Below, piece after piece: positions 7,425 through 13,579 of a stretch of DNA of 20,107 nt (its first letter is position 1; each line of letters starts with the position of its first letter). The DNA comes from JAENVT01 sp039931555 (lineage in GTDB: Bacteria > Actinomycetota > Acidimicrobiia > Acidimicrobiales > Ilumatobacteraceae), in NCBI GenBank assembly GCA_039931555.1, contig JBDTRP010000139.1, positions 1 through 20,107 on the forward strand, read 5' to 3'. The notes under the pieces were generated by a model that saw only the letters and a list, made by a program, of their open reading frames with translations, was not told the origin of the DNA and searched no databases. The translations under genes and the position numbers were made by a program.

Positions 7425-7619
7425 CCGCTTGGGGGCGTACGCGTCCAGGCCGAAGAGGTCGTAGGGGCGGGTCTGGGCGTCGTCCATCTCTGTGAGCATG
7501 CGCCCGGCTCGGGGCCGTCCGCGCTCACCTTGATGGAGCAGGACGGTTTCTTCGATCCTGGCGAGTGTCGACAGCAGTTCACGCACGCTCATCGGCAATC
7601 GAAGAAGGCTCAGCACCGC
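7425..7619 (-). pseudogene. Decayed transposase C-terminal fragment (IS1634-like, tentative)
   Basis: The minus-strand frame here reads a coherent C-terminus: LSLLRLPMSVRELLSTLARI, then IEETVLLHQGERGRPRAGRM, then a LTEMDDAQ...YDLFGLDAYAPKR ending. The 'LTEMD..Q..LYDLF.L..YAP' style tail resembles the end of IS1634/IS4-group transposases as I remember them; this is recognition from memory, not an alignment. No catalytic residues, complete frame or terminal repeats are present, and the reading frame runs past the expected stop into unrelated sequence. The fragment follows the metallopeptidase gene on the same strand by about 130 bp and is not expected to be functional. Confidence 0.45.
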
Positions 7620-7746
7620 CAGACGCGGACCCACCCCCGGTAACACAGCTTCCGGAGCCACTGTCGCCCAGCTACCGGAGCCAGCCCCCGAACCGGAACA
7701 CACCAACCGGAGCCAACATGTCCACTAGAACCGGGACAGCACAGTC

Positions 7747-9966
7747 TCAACCCGTCGGGTTGGTGCGTGTTTTCGCTAAGTCCCAACGCTGCATCTCGCT
7801 CCGCGCCACCGCTGGGATCGTAGGAGCGGACGACGCCGCGACACGAGCATTCACCGATGGCGTCACGATTGCCGGTTTGGCCGGGGTGTACAGCCATGTG
7901 TCGAACAGGGCATCGAGGTCCTGGCCGGAGATCGATTCAGCGAGATCGATGAACTGGGAGGTCACCGCGGCCTTGCCGGCCTGCATCTTCGCCCACGTGC
8001 GAAGGATCTTGAAGAAGTTGTCGTCTCCGACGGTTACTCGCAGTGCCTGCAGCGTCATCGCACCTCGCACGTAGACTGCACCGTCAAACTGCCTGTCCGA
8101 GCCAGGGTCACCGATGGTGACTGTCCAGAACGGATCGTCGGGCGGAATGACCTCCGCGTAGAAGTCGAAGTTCTGCTGCGTCGTGCCGAAGCCCTGCTGT
8201 TCGCCCCACAGCCATTCTGCGTACGTTGCGAAACCTTCGTTCAGCCAGATGTCTTGCCAGCGGGCAAGCCGCACGTTGTCGCCGATCCACTGGTGTGCCA
8301 GCTCGTGTACGACGACGACCTGCGCGCTGATCGGGTCTGAGAAGAACTCTCGTGAGTAAATCGGCCGCGTCTGGTTCTCGAGAGCGAACCCCAGGCCTTG
8401 AACGTCGTCGACGATGCCACCTCCTGCGGAGAACGGATAGCGCCCGAAGAATCCGGACAGGAAGCTGATGATCTCCGGCTGGCGAGCGAACGCTCCGTCG
8501 ATGTAGCTGCCTTCCGCCAACGGGAGGTCGGCCTGCGTGCCGACCGTCCAGTTGTTCGCGTTGCCGGGACTTCCCTCAGGAGGTCCAGCGGGCGTCCAAC
8601 CGTCGAGCGGATCGGCGTCGTTCTCGAACCCGGTGCTGCCCTCACCCGTTGACACGACAATGTCGTCGATGGCCACGCCCGGACCTTGAACGTTGTTGTC
8701 ACTCGCGTAAGCCAGCGAGATCTCCACGCTCTTCCCCGAGTACGGCGCGAGGTCGATGGTCCACTGCACCCATTTGGGAGCGGTGCCAGTCACCGCGTTC
8801 CAGCTGCCAGTACTCGGTGGCGTGCCCACTGGGCTGCATGTGCCGTCGCCATTGTCGGTCTGGTAATTGATGAGGAACGGATGGATATGCGCCCATCCGT
8901 TCGGGCACGAAAAGCCGGTGTCCGTGCTCGTGATGCCCGCTGCCGGCAGGGTCGTCCAATCGGTGCCACCGGCAGTGCGCGCCTCGACGAAGAAGTAGTC
9001 CCAATTGGGTTCGGTGGAGCGGGCAACCCAGAACGATAGGGAGGCGCCGACGGCTGGCACGGTGATCGTGCGCGTCAGCCGCTTGTACGAAGCGTCGGCC
9101 GCTTGCGAGATCGCGACCTGCGTGCCGTTGTGCGGTGTGACGGGGGGAATGAACAGGTCCGGATCGATGGCGTCCCAGAACCTGATGCCGTTGGCCTTGT
9201 ATGCCCTCAGATCGAAGTGGCCGATGCTCGCCGTCGCGAGATACGACGCCATTGGTTCCTTCGCCACCCACGTCCAGGTCGTCCATCCATGCCGCGTTCG
9301 CGTGTCCGAAAGCACACCGTTGGCAACGGCTTGAAGCCCTTCGGGCACCCGGATGTCGAAGGTGTACGACGCGGCGTCGCTCGGGTGGTCATTGACCGGA
9401 TACCAGGTGGCTGCCACATGAGGCTGGCCGACGACCAGTGCGCCGTCATCGGTGGGAATGAAACCGGTGATGGTTCCGAACGGACCGGGGACCAACTCGG
9501 GGATCCCGTCGTAGAGAACTAGAACGACGAACGGCGACGATTTGCGCAGTCCCCGGTTCGGTACGACGGTCAGTTCATTGCCATCTCGACTGAACTTGGC
9601 TGTCGAGTCATTGACCTTTATGGAACGGACCGTGAGCCCTTGCAGGTCGAGGTTGAAAGACGAGAGGTTCTGTGTGGCCGTGGCGGTTATCGACGCGACA
9701 CCGCGAAGCAGGTCGGTGGCTGGGTCATAGCTGATGTCGAGCGCGTAGTGGCCAACGTCGTACCCACCGTTGCCGTCGAGCGGGTAGTAAGGGTCTCCGG
9801 CACCCGCAGCACCAGGCAGGAAGGCCCTCTCCGAGTTGTCTGATCCGGCGCCGGCGCCAGCTGGTACGGAGACCAGGACCAGCGACACCCCGACGACCAC
9901 CGAAAGCTTGCACAACAAACGCGCCTTCGTGCTCGGCGCGGTCCGAATCGTGTTTCGTCTGCTCAT
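7747..9966 (-). CDS. Secreted M1-family zinc metallopeptidase with inserted beta-sandwich-like domain
   Basis: A 739-residue protein. The ATG at 9964-9966 (MSRRNTIRT) is preferred over an in-frame TTG at 10053 because it places the signal segment (LLCKLSVVVGVSLVLVSV, about 17-34) correctly. The N-terminal domain (about 60-270) is the saddle-like M1 domain. The catalytic domain has HELAH (554-558) and Glu577 in LNEGFATYAEWLW, the complete HExxH-18-E zinc site. The substrate-anchoring GAMEN motif is present as GFALEN (526-531). About 210 residues (273-486) are inserted between these domains. They contain SLSFWVARSTEPNWDYFFVE, WTIDLAPYSGKSVEISLAYA and GVAIDDIVV, which resemble the MAM-like beta-sandwich of immune inhibitor A proteases. 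It should hydrolyse peptides outside the cell. It diverges from an ECF sigma gene. Confidence 0.88.
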   Translation of the reverse strand: MSRRNTIRTAPSTKARLLCKLSVVVGVSLVLVSVPAGAGAGSDNSERAFLPGAAGAGDPYYPLDGNGGYDVGHYALDISYDPATDLLRGVASITATATQNLSSFNLDLQGLTVRSIKVNDSTAKFSRDGNELTVVPNRGLRKSSPFVVLVLYDGIPELVPGPFGTITGFIPTDDGALVVGQPHVAATWYPVNDHPSDAASYTFDIRVPEGLQAVANGVLSDTRTRHGWTTWTWVAKEPMASYLATASIGHFDLRAYKANGIRFWDAIDPDLFIPPVTPHNGTQVAISQAADASYKRLTRTITVPAVGASLSFWVARSTEPNWDYFFVEARTAGGTDWTTLPAAGITSTDTGFSCPNGWAHIHPFLINYQTDNGDGTCSPVGTPPSTGSWNAVTGTAPKWVQWTIDLAPYSGKSVEISLAYASDNNVQGPGVAIDDIVVSTGEGSTGFENDADPLDGWTPAGPPEGSPGNANNWTVGTQADLPLAEGSYIDGAFARQPEIISFLSGFFGRYPFSAGGGIVDDVQGLGFALENQTRPIYSREFFSDPISAQVVVVHELAHQWIGDNVRLARWQDIWLNEGFATYAEWLWGEQQGFGTTQQNFDFYAEVIPPDDPFWTVTIGDPGSDRQFDGAVYVRGAMTLQALRVTVGDDNFFKILRTWAKMQAGKAAVTSQFIDLAESISGQDLDALFDTWLYTPAKPAIVTPSVNARVAASSAPTIPAVARSEMQRWDLAKTRTNPTG

Positions 9967-10106
9967 ATCGACTTCATCGCTTGGACAACCGTCGACCAGT
10001 CGCGATGTCGGAATCTTTTTCGAACGCAGCGCGATATGGTGGCCGGCGAACAAGGCACCAATTCACTGCGCGACGGAATCTAGGTGTAACGAACGTTGGA
10101 GTTGGT
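9967..10106. promoter_or_regulatory. Divergent promoter region between metallopeptidase and ECF sigma gene
   Basis: These 140 bp must contain the start signals for both genes. An exact 8-bp direct repeat, CGGAATCT, occurs at 10009-10016 and 10074-10081. The GGAAT core resembles ECF -35 elements, but I cannot find a well-spaced -10 partner. The ribosome site of the sigma gene, GGAG at 10098-10101, is 5 nt before its ATG. Confidence 0.4.
10082..10089 (+). promoter_or_regulatory. AGGTGTAA motif upstream of ECF sigma gene (copy 1)
   Basis: AGGTGTAA at 10082-10089, 18 bp before the ATG at 10107, recurs upstream of the second ECF sigma gene (19843-19850, minus strand). Both copies are next to a GGAATC. 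It may be a shared regulatory or promoter element; two copies are weak support. Confidence 0.25.
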
Positions 10107-10643
10107 ATGACCGACCACGTCACGCGATCGCCGGAGGGTCCTGATCCGGCAGCTTTCGCGGCGTTCTACGACCGGTCTGTCGCTGAAGTCTTCCGATACT
10201 TCTTCAAGGCTGCTGCAGGCGACCGACGCCTAGCGGAGGATCTCACGCAAGAGACATTCGTGGCGGCCGTGCGCTCGTGCCAGTCCGGACGAGTCGAGAC
10301 GATGACAATCAACTGGCTCATCGTGGTGGCCCGACACAAGCTGATCGACCACTACCGACGACGGAGTCGCGAGGAACGAAAGCTCACGCTGGCCTGGACC
10401 GAGCAGTCCGTGCACGATGAGGGATCCTCTTCGGCATTCGCGGTCGACGAAGCCGAAGCTCTCACGTTGCTCGAATGCCTCTCCCCCATCCATCGGCTCG
10501 TACTCGTACTCCGTTATCTCGACGATCTGCCGGTCAACGAGGTGGCGGACTCCATCGGGCGCAGCGTGAGTGCGACCGAATCGATCCTCGTCCGTGCGCG
10601 CCAGTCGCTCAGCCGTAGAATGCGCGAGGTGCACGATGCGTGA
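10107..10643 (+). CDS. ECF-type RNA polymerase sigma factor
   Basis: A 178-residue sigma-70-family protein of the extracytoplasmic-function type, which directs RNA polymerase to a small regulon. Region 2 spans about residues 16-92, with FAAFYDRSVAEVFRYFFKAA, AEDLTQETFVAAVRS and the promoter-melting/-10 part INWLIVVARHKLIDHYRRRS. Region 4 (about 122-172) carries the -35-binding helix-turn-helix LPVNEVADSIGRSVSATESI followed by LVRARQSLSRRM. There is no region 1 or 3. The start at 10107 (MTDHVTR) is preceded by GGAG with a 5-nt spacer; longer in-frame starts add a tail with no sigma similarity. The stop overlaps the start of the membrane-partner gene by 8 bp, so the two are translationally coupled. 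The metallopeptidase gene diverges from it and is a candidate target. Confidence 0.93.
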   Translation: MTDHVTRSPEGPDPAAFAAFYDRSVAEVFRYFFKAAAGDRRLAEDLTQETFVAAVRSCQSGRVETMTINWLIVVARHKLIDHYRRRSREERKLTLAWTEQSVHDEGSSSAFAVDEAEALTLLECLSPIHRLVLVLRYLDDLPVNEVADSIGRSVSATESILVRARQSLSRRMREVHDA

Positions 10644-12081
10644 GCATCCCATCCGAACCATGTTCGATCAGATCGCCGCTGAGCCGGATGGCGACTTCGT
10701 GGCAGAACTGCGGCGGCGTGTCCTTGTGGAACTGTCCGAGGCTTCGCCGGTTGAGGAACCTCGCATCGCAAGGGGGACTGATCATCGATTCGTGTTCACC
10801 GCCCGCCAAAGACGAACACCGACTGCGTCGTGCGACCTGCCGGATGCACAGCGTCGTCGTCGCCTTGCTGCCGTCTTGCTCGCCGCCGCCATTGTCTCGG
10901 TGGTCGCCGTCGGGCTCGTGAGCAGGAAGGCCCCATCTCATCGCATCGTGCCATCGACGAAGACGGGACCCACGATGACCGGTTTCAGCAGCCACGTCCT
11001 AGCCGATTTCAAGACGCCCGATGGATACAGCTTCCACTTCGAAGGGACCGTGATCCTGCCGCCGGCCATCGAGTCAGACGAGAACAACATCCCTGTGGAT
11101 CAGAGCGACATTCTGTTCAGCCCATCGATCTCGGGCACGCTGACAAACACCACAGGCACCGCTGCACCGCTTGCGCGGGTGTCGGTGCAGCTGTTCCTCC
11201 GCGCCGACGCGATCAATTGCATCGCCAACAGCGGGCCGTGCGAGCCGGCCATTATTCGCGAACTGATCAATGGCAGGACGCCGTCGTCCGTCGCATCGGG
11301 CGCCCCCGTCGCGCTTGTCGACAGTGGCGACATCAGCAGATCGCGCGTTCGGCGTGGCGATGTTCCCGCGATAATGTCGCAGGCGCGGGACGGGACGTTG
11401 GTAACGGGAATGGCTGTTGTCGTCGCCGGCGGCACGGAAGACCAAATCGCCACAGAGATCCTCGACCCCGACGGCAAGACTGTCCTGTCGTGTAGTCGAG
11501 AGCCCAGCGACTGCATGGATGTCTCGCGATCGGTCCTCGATACGTCGGGGAATCCGTCAGCCGTCTCAGCGCCGGCTGGCGCCGCGTCGGCCGACAATGT
11601 GCCGCCGCCGTTTCCGCCTGGCGAGATCCCGCCCGGGACATACTCGGTCGACCGATATGTCCTCACCACGTATGGCAATTGGCGCGTGTACTCGCTCTCT
11701 CGGCGGTCACTCATCATGGCCCGCGATGACACTGCGCTGCCCGGGTTCGGAATCATCGACCAACCGCTGTCCCTGACGTCGACAACCGACGACGCAATAG
11801 CCCAGATTTGCGCGAAGAACTCCGTGGCCTTCGGTCAGCCCACACAGACAACTCTTTTCGGTACGACTGCTGTCTCAGTGGAAGGGGAAGTCATCGGCCA
11901 ATGCGTAACGCCCATCCTGTATCCCCTTGCACCTACCGCCAATAGCCACGTGACGATTCGTATCGTCGCCGCGGAGGTCAACGGATCAATGCTCACCGTT
12001 TTTGCCTATGCACCCACCGACCAGTGGCCAACGTTCAGCAAAGAGCTTGACGCGACCATCGCCTCACTCCGAATCCTCTGA
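10636..12081 (+). CDS. Single-pass membrane protein coupled to ECF sigma (putative anti-sigma or sensor)
   Basis: A 481-residue protein starting at an ATG inside the end of the sigma gene. The N-terminal cytoplasmic part (about 1-75) contains FDQIAAEPDGDFVAELRRRV and is followed by one hydrophobic span (RRLAAVLLAAAIVSVVAVGL, about 75-94). The rest is predicted outside the cytoplasm. The position and topology suggest an anti-sigma factor, but the zinc-binding HxxxCxxC motif of ZAS anti-sigmas is absent, so the claim rests on gene order. The outer part has two halves separated by a proline hinge (PPPFPPGEIPPGTY). It carries three close or paired cysteine sets (CIANSGPC, CSREPSDC and a later Cys pair), consistent with disulfides in an exported domain. 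I do not recognise the fold. It is followed after 34 bp by an insertion sequence, but its own C-terminus (TIASLRIL) looks natural. Confidence 0.75.
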   Translation: MREHPIRTMFDQIAAEPDGDFVAELRRRVLVELSEASPVEEPRIARGTDHRFVFTARQRRTPTASCDLPDAQRRRRLAAVLLAAAIVSVVAVGLVSRKAPSHRIVPSTKTGPTMTGFSSHVLADFKTPDGYSFHFEGTVILPPAIESDENNIPVDQSDILFSPSISGTLTNTTGTAAPLARVSVQLFLRADAINCIANSGPCEPAIIRELINGRTPSSVASGAPVALVDSGDISRSRVRRGDVPAIMSQARDGTLVTGMAVVVAGGTEDQIATEILDPDGKTVLSCSREPSDCMDVSRSVLDTSGNPSAVSAPAGAASADNVPPPFPPGEIPPGTYSVDRYVLTTYGNWRVYSLSRRSLIMARDDTALPGFGIIDQPLSLTSTTDDAIAQICAKNSVAFGQPTQTTLFGTTAVSVEGEVIGQCVTPILYPLAPTANSHVTIRIVAAEVNGSMLTVFAYAPTDQWPTFSKELDATIASLRIL

Positions 12082-12088
12082 CTGAAGC

Positions 12089-12104
12089 GCCCTGGGATCC
12101 GCGG
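12089..12104 (+). repeat. Partial extra copy of the IS3 terminal repeat outside the element
   Basis: GCCCTGGGATCCGCGG resembles the element's terminal sequence (TGCCCTGGGTTTCGCGCGG at 12116) in the same orientation, 27 bp outside the left end. The first eight bases (GCCCTGGG) match exactly and the remainder matches with gaps. It may be the trace of an earlier insertion or a preferred target resembling the element's own end. Confidence 0.35.
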
Positions 12105-12115
12105 AGACTCTTGTG

Positions 12116-12147
12116 TGCCCTGGGTTTCGCGCGGTCAGCTTGCTTGA
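12116..12147 (+). repeat. Inverted repeat at transposase-3' end of the complete IS3 element
   Basis: It begins TGCCCTGGGTTTCGCGCGGT and overlaps the last codons of orfB, whose stop is at 12135-12137. It matches the opposite end at 26 of 32 positions. Confidence 0.88.
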
Positions 12148-12986
12148 TCGCGGGCGGGATTGCCGGCGTGGCGACGCTCGTACTCGATCGGGCTGAGCAT
12201 CCCGAGCGATGAGTGTCGTCGTTGCCGGTTATGGAAAATTTCAAGATACTCGAAGATCGCATTGGCCAACTCGAGCCGGGTGTTCCACCGCTTGCGGTTC
12301 AACAGCTCGACTTGCATCCGTGCCCAGAATGACTCCATCTGACCGTTGTCGTAGCAATCGCCGATCGAGCCCATCGATTGCATCAGCCCGGAATCGAGCG
12401 CCCGACGAGTGAAGGCCCAGGACGTGTATTGGGTGCCGTGGTCGCTGTGTATCACGACACCCTCGGCTTGGCGGTTCTCGATCGCCATGCCGAGCGCGTT
12501 GACGACCAGGTTCGCGGTCTGCGACGAGTCGATCGACCAGCCGACCACCCGCCGGGAGAACGCGTCGAGCACGACCGCGCAGTAGACCTTGCCCTCACGC
12601 GTGCGGTGCTCGGTGATGTCGGTGAGCCATAACCGATTCGGTTCTGTGCGGGCGAAGTCACGGTTCACCAGATCCGACGCCGTCGGCGTGTTCGGGATCT
12701 TCCGATATCTGGGCCGGCCTGGTAGCCCAGCGAGGCTGAGCCGGCGCATCACCAACTCGACAGTGCAACGCGCGACGGTCATCTGGCGGCCGAGAACCAG
12801 CTCGGCGTGAACACGCCTGGCGCCATAGGTCTGCCGGGACTCGGCGTGGACCTGGCGGATCACGTCGGCGACCATCGCATGGCGCACCGAACGAGCTGAC
12901 GGCTTGCGGTGCTTCCACATGTAGAACCCCGACACAGACACGCCGACGACACGACATGTCACCTCGATCGGGAGGCCCTCGCTCAC
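12135..12986 (-). CDS. IS3-family transposase orfB (DDE catalytic subunit)
   Basis: A 283-residue catalytic half of the transposase. Residues about 1-95 carry the HTH_21-type region (SGFYMWKHRKPS, TYGARRVHAEL). The rve core has Asp123 (WLTDITEH), Asp182 (VIHSDHGTQY) and Glu218 (NGQMESFWARMQVELLN), giving a complete DD(35)E triad. The ending FHNRQRRHSSLGMLSPIEYE is typical. The GTG at 12984-12986 overlaps the orfA TGA, but the frame is open upstream and reads PKRRWEVVAQVVSEGLPIEV. The functional product is therefore almost certainly the orfA-orfB fusion made by -1 frameshifting rather than a free protein starting at this GTG. No disruption is visible, so the element may still be active. Confidence 0.93.
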   Translation of the reverse strand: MSEGLPIEVTCRVVGVSVSGFYMWKHRKPSARSVRHAMVADVIRQVHAESRQTYGARRVHAELVLGRQMTVARCTVELVMRRLSLAGLPGRPRYRKIPNTPTASDLVNRDFARTEPNRLWLTDITEHRTREGKVYCAVVLDAFSRRVVGWSIDSSQTANLVVNALGMAIENRQAEGVVIHSDHGTQYTSWAFTRRALDSGLMQSMGSIGDCYDNGQMESFWARMQVELLNRKRWNTRLELANAIFEYLEIFHNRQRRHSSLGMLSPIEYERRHAGNPARDQAS

Positions 12987-13019
12987 GACCTGAGCGACGA
13001 CCTCCCACCGCCTTTTGGG
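12979..13019 (-). other. Programmed -1 ribosomal frameshift site joining orfA and orfB
   Basis: On the minus strand the slippery heptamer C CCA AAA (TTTTGGG at 13013-13019 on the plus strand) is in the orfA zero frame within DPK. A shift of -1 there continues as RRWEVVAQVVSEGLP into orfB. After a 15-nt spacer a perfect 7-bp stem (TCGCTCA/TGAGCGA with a 5-nt loop, 12979-12997) could pause the ribosome. The spacer is longer than the usual 5-9 nt, so the stimulatory role of this stem is less certain than the slip site. Confidence 0.75.
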
Positions 13020-13291
13020 TCCGACCGAGCCTTCAACAACGCATTCGCCCGACGCGTCACTTCGAGTTCGGTCTCCAGCTCGCGGATCCTCTTGCGCGCC
13101 GCCGTCAGTTCCGCAGACTCGCTCGTCGACATGCCGGCACGCTTGCCATGGTCGATCTGATCCTGATTCCGCCAGTTGTACACCGTCTGCCCTGTGATCC
13201 CGAGCTGCTCGGCAATCTCAGCGACCGGCTTGCCAGCCTCGATCAGATCGAGCACCTTGCGACGTAACTCGACCGGGTATCTCCTTGGCAC
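12983..13291 (-). CDS. IS3-family orfA (DNA-binding and multimerisation subunit)
   Basis: A 102-residue protein with a helix-turn-helix at about residues 21-42 (KPVAEIAEQLGITGQTVYNW) that recognises the element ends. A leucine-zipper-like coiled coil follows at about 62-87 (LTAARKRIRELETELEVTRR, NALL), used for multimerisation. The GTG start is preceded by AGGAGG with a 5-nt spacer. The zero-frame end after DPK (GGGRSSLRS) is the low-complexity tail made when no frameshift occurs. The stop overlaps the orfB GTG as GTGA. In IS3 elements free OrfA commonly modulates transposition, while the frameshifted OrfAB fusion is the transposase. Confidence 0.92.
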   Translation of the reverse strand: MPRRYPVELRRKVLDLIEAGKPVAEIAEQLGITGQTVYNWRNQDQIDHGKRAGMSTSESAELTAARKRIRELETELEVTRRANALLKARSDPKGGGRSSLRS

Positions 13292-13318
13292 GATGACCTC
13301 CTCATCAGTGCCCGAGAT

Positions 13319-13350
13319 TCAACTATGCCGACCGCGCGATTCCCAGGGCA
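13319..13350 (-). repeat. Inverted repeat at orfA-proximal end of the complete IS3 element
   Basis: Read on the minus strand it starts TGCCCTGGGAATCGCGCGGT. It lies 27 bp upstream of the orfA start, so the orfA promoter must lie largely within or just beside it. Confidence 0.88.
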
Positions 13351-13461
13351 GACCAACGGCAGTGGCTGAGCTTGCTGTCGAACGAAGACAAAACTCGCGG
13401 CGACAGACGAAGGCATGTCTGCCATTGGCGAATCTTGCCCGCTCCGTCGCGTGCGCGCAAG

Positions 13462-13483
13462 GTCTCGCGCCAGCGCACGAGAC
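13462..13483 (-). terminator. Hairpin downstream of the ABC operon, possible tail-less terminator
   Basis: On the minus strand GTCTCGTGC and GCGCGAGAC form a 9-bp stem (one G-T pair) with a 4-nt loop, about 100 bp after the stop of the ABC ATPase gene. No T-run follows. It is the only strong hairpin I see in the 229-bp gap between the operon end and the IS3 element; no gene is visible in that gap. Confidence 0.3.
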
Positions 13484-13579
13484 AAGCCGATCGCTGCCAC
13501 GGACTGGGCCGCCGGCGCATCCTTCTGTGACACGGGTGTGGCGTGGACGCCGCGATGGTCGCATAGTTCTGCGCACGTC

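Larger units (their letters stand above)
12116..13350 (-). mobile_element. Complete IS3-family insertion sequence, 1235 bp
   Basis: The element is bounded by imperfect terminal inverted repeats beginning TGCCCTGGG. The left end (12116 onward, plus strand) and right end (13350 backward, minus strand) agree at 26 of 32 positions, and both termini have the TG...CA form usual for the family. Inside are orfA and orfB on the minus strand with a -1 frameshift signal. Length and organisation are normal for IS3. The flanking bases (GTG on the left, GAC on the right) do not form the expected 3-bp target duplication. The element may therefore have suffered an adjacent deletion or recombination after insertion. 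It lies between the convergently ending sigma/membrane-partner and ABC operons and interrupts no recognisable gene. Confidence 0.92.

Noticed and set aside
7652..7714. Three copies of CCGGAGCC downstream of the metallopeptidase gene
   Set aside because: Irregular spacing and short length in GC-rich DNA; no structure or coding periodicity supports a real repeat family.
10009..10100. CGGAATCT repeats as ECF -35 elements with matching -10 boxes
   Set aside because: GGAAT fits a -35 core, but no -10-like CGTT/GTC lies 16-17 bp downstream; the nearest CGTT is too close and overlaps the ribosome site.
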